From Lasioglossum baleicum (lineage: Eukaryota > Arthropoda > Insecta > Hymenoptera > Halictidae), in NCBI RefSeq assembly GCF_051020765.1, contig NC_134942.1, positions 868,001 to 932,000 on the forward strand: 64,000 nt of DNA, given 5' to 3'. This document shows positions 61,713 through 64,000 of this stretch, in pieces. A model generated the notes under the pieces. The model ran no database searches and was not told the DNA's origin. It saw nothing but the letters and a program-made list of their open reading frames with translations. The translations under genes were made by a program, and so were the position numbers. Position 1 is the stretch's first letter. The number at the start of each line of letters is the position of its first letter.

Positions 61713-62054
61713 GTGTATTCGTCACTGGCACTTGGAGTATCGCAGTGTCACCACTGCGAGGAGGCCCAGGACTCCGCGCGGCATACGCTGGAAGAATGTC
61801 CAGCGTGGTCGGCACCGCGCAGAGACCTAAGGGGCGTTATTGGGATGGACCTCTCGTTGCCGGTCGTGGTCGACCACATGATCGGCAGCGAGAGGTCAAG
61901 AGCAGCGTTTGCCTCCTTCGGCGAGTTTGTGATAACGCAGAAGGAGGCAACGGAGAGGGAGAGGGAAGCCGACCCCCTCTCCGCCAGGAGGCTAGCATCG
62001 GCGGGGCAACCCCGACGAGGCCGACGGCCCCCTGGTAAGGGGCCGCAGACGTAA
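61713..62054 (+). pseudogene. R1-type ORF2 C-terminal remnant, unit 58, longest knuckle-containing ORF
   Basis: An open frame of 113 codons. It begins MYSSLALGVSQCHHC, so the frame stays open upstream of the knuckle because GTAACTGG is GTCACTGG here. The CX2CX8HX4C knuckle is intact (residues about 12-29), then PAWSAPRRDLRGVIGMDLSLP, then a lysine/glutamate-rich tail with ITQKEATERERE. Relative to other units it has GEF for GEI and one ATE for AAE. This is one of two units in the window closest to an undamaged element end. It is still only a terminal fragment; the ATG is fortuitous and translation is not implied. Confidence 0.7.
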
Positions 62055-63634
62055 TGGCGGCGGTGGGACTACTTAGTACTTCCACCGCCGCCAAGGGGGG
62101 CTGGCCGTTAAGGCGCCCCGGGGTGGGCAGGTCGCGGGGGGCGAGGTGGAGCAATAATCCCCTCCCCGCCTCTACAAAGATGCGACCTGCCGGTCGAACC
62201 CCCTCCTTTTATTTTATAATATTTCATTTTATTCTATATATATTTTATATTCTATATTATAAATTTTATCTTTATCTTTCATTCCCCTTTATTTTGCCCC
62301 CCCCTTCTTATGTTTGTTGTGTTTTGTCCATTGTATTTATTTACTTATTATTATTTATTTATTTATTGACTTTTATTTTATGTATTTTATCTATACACGT
62401 TTTACTTTATTGATCTTATCTTTTATTTTCTCATATTTTTAAGTTTTATGCGGGTCGACCAGGGGGCACGGGGGGAGGGGACAGACGCGAGCCGGAACTC
62501 GCCTCTGTCCCCTCCTTGTCGCGTGCGGAAAAAAATACAATGCAGCGTGTACGAGTATTTGCACATGTATAAAAATCGGATGGCGCGGTAACAAAAATTC
62601 TAAATTATACAGCACAAGTTGCAGCAATGGATGCGCATATGTTAAATTACCTGCATACCGCCGTTTCCTCAAACTGTGTGTTCGTAACTGGCACTAGGAG
62701 GATCGCAGTGCCACCACTGCGAGGAGGCCCAGGACTCTGCGCGTCATACGCTGGAAGAATGTCCAGCGTGGTCGGCACCGCGCAGAGACCTAAGGGGCGT
62801 TATTGGGATGGACCTCTCGTTGTCGGTCGTGGTCGACCACATGATCGGCAGCGAGAGGTCAAGAGCAGCGTTTGCCTCCTTCGGCGAGATTGTGATAACG
62901 CAGAAGGTTGCAGCGGAGAGGGAGAGGGAAGCCGACCCCCTCTCCGCCAGGAGGCTAGCATCGGCGGGCAACCCCGACGAGGCCTACGGCCCCCTGGTAA
63001 GAGGCCGCAGACGTAACGGCGGTGGGACTACTTAGTACTTCCACCGCCGCCAAGGGGGCTGGCCGTTAAGGCGCCCCCGGGGTGGACAGGTCGCGGGGGG
63101 CGAGGTGGAGCAATAATCCCCTCCCCGCCTCTACAAAGATGCGACCTGCCGGTCGACCCCCCTCCTTTTATTTTATAATATTTCATTTTATTCTATATAT
63201 ATTTTATATTCTATATTATAAATTTTATCTTTATCTTTTATTCCCCTTTATTTTGCCCCCCCCTTCTTATGTTTGTTGTGTTTTGTCCATTGTATTTATT
63301 TACTTATTATTATTTATTTATTTATTGACTTTTATTTTATGTATTTTATCTATACACGTTTTACTTTATTGATTTTATCTTTTATTTTATCATATTTTTA
63401 AGTTTTATGCGGGTCGACCAGGGGGCACGGGGGGAGGGGACAGACGCGAGCCGGAACTCGCCTTTGTCCCCTCCTTGTCGCGTGGGGAAAAAAATACAAT
63501 GCAGCGTGCACGAGTATTTGCACATGTATAAAAATCGGATGGCGCGGTAACAAAAATTCTAAATTATACAGCACAAGTTGCAGCAATGGATGCGCATAAG
63601 TTAAATTACCTGCATACCGCCGTTTCCTCAAACT

Positions 63635-63976
63635 GTGTGTTCGTCACTGGCACTGGGAGTATCGCAGTGTCACCACTGCGAGGAGGCCCAGGACTCCGCG
63701 CGGCATACGCTGGAAGAATGTCCAGCGTGGTCGGCACCGTGCAGAGACCTAAGGGGCGTTATTGGGATGGACCTCTCGTTGCCGGTCGTGGTCGACCACA
63801 TGATCGGCAGCGAGAGGTCAAGAGCAGCGTTTGCCTCCTTCTGCGAGATTGTGATAACGCAGAAGGAGGCAGCGGTGAGGGAGAGTGAAGCCGACCCCCT
63901 CTCCGCCAGGAGGCTAGCATCGGCGGGGCAACCCCGACGAGGCCGACGGCCTCCTGTTAAGGTGCCGCAGACGTAA
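63635..63976 (+). pseudogene. R1-type ORF2 C-terminal remnant, unit 60, second 113-codon ORF
   Basis: Same structure as the unit 58 remnant: MCSSLALGVSQCHHC, intact knuckle, then PAWSAPCRDLRGVIGMDLSLP and the charged tail ending GRRPPVKVPQT. It has one unusual arginine-to-cysteine change (APCRD) and AAVRESEAD, a variant shared with unit 55 (58771 unit). Like unit 58 it has TTCGTCACTGG and CAGTGTCACC. It lies at the right end of the window, and the next units would show whether the coding part lengthens further. Confidence 0.68.
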
Positions 63977-64000
63977 TGTCGGCGGTGGGACTACTTAGTA

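Larger units (their letters stand above)
54774..64000 (+). repeat. Tandem satellite array, right segment (units 51-60)
   Basis: Anchors at 54916, 55880, 56842, 57808, 58771, 59736, 60699, 61664, 62627 and 63586. The last unit is cut by the window end, so the array continues to the right. From unit 54 on most anchors read ATGGATGCGCAT, the AT-rich block contains TTTTACTTTATTG, and the G-run is usually shortened to GGGGGCACGGGGGG. The R1-type frame is least damaged here: TGGTCGGCA replaces the TGGTAGGCA stop of the left array in units 52-60. Confidence 0.96.
60699..64000 (+). repeat. Units 57-60 (last one partial), least damaged R1 tails
   Basis: Unit 57 repeats units 54 and 56. Units 58 and 60 share TTCGTCACTGG, GGAGTATCGC, CAGTGTCACC and GACTCCGCGCGG, which leave the R1 frame open upstream of the knuckle. 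Unit 59 is of the 54/56/57 type, with a 1-nt deletion (GGCGGGCAACC, near 62968) that shifts its C-terminal frame. The G-run before unit 58 has grown to about 14 G. Confidence 0.85.

Noticed and set aside
1..64000. CRISPR array
   Set aside because: Repeats are too long, contiguous and without unique spacers; the sequence is eukaryotic.
1..64000. rDNA or telomere repeats as the array context (R1 inserts in 28S; TRAS/SART in telomeres)
   Set aside because: No rRNA sequence and no run of TTAGG or CCTAA is seen, so neither context can be claimed for this window.
1..64000. tRNA genes
   Set aside because: No cloverleaf or A/B-box pair was found. The only tRNA-related sequence is the complementary primer site in the LTR elements.

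Overview
The whole window is one tandem satellite array, broken twice by the same truncated LTR retrotransposon. The repeat unit is about 962 bp, and 60 units can be anchored on the motif ATGCATGCGCAT (or ATGGATGCGCAT). The array runs off both ends of the window. No host gene, tRNA, rRNA, CRISPR array or bacterial feature is visible. The material is eukaryotic and most likely from an insect. The repeat carries the C-terminal zinc-knuckle end of an R1-type non-LTR retrotransposon ORF2, and the inserted element is Ty3/gypsy-like with a primer site matching serine tRNA, as known from insect gypsy-group elements. A hymenopteran such as an ant would fit, but the sequence does not prove it.

Layout of one unit, counted from the anchor ATG: (1) about 80 bp of spacer; (2) a pseudogenic R1-type ORF2 end (CX2CX8HX4C knuckle, then a charged tail) at about +82 to +390; (3) a GC-rich 3'-UTR-like part with two small stem-loops; (4) an AT-rich block of about 250 bp flanked by near-identical 12-bp direct repeats; (5) a G-run tract that overlaps an 18-bp stem-loop; (6) a TATAAAAA-containing stretch leading to the next anchor. 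Units differ by single substitutions and small indels. Shared variants show nested higher-order duplications of 1, 2, 3, 4 and 5 units.

Regions: 1-45454 is array (units 1-47). 45455-48704 is insertion copy 1 (5' LTR, primer binding site, gag; no pol and no 3' LTR). 48705-51353 is array (units 48-50). 51354-54773 is insertion copy 2. 54774-64000 is array (units 51-60). The two insertions share both junctions and nearly the same gag, so they arose by duplication of a unit of about 5.9 kb, not by two integrations. In copy 1 the gag frame runs through the junction into the satellite and, via a 1-nt shift, into the R1 C-terminal frame, giving an unbroken 637-codon chimeric ORF.

The R1 remnant is better preserved in the right part of the window. 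Units 1-46 share a TAG stop straight after the knuckle and a new ATG seven codons later; units 52-60 have neither. No genes work together here. The interest lies in how a retrotransposon 3' end became a satellite, the structured DNA/RNA module it carries, and the record of exchange along the array.
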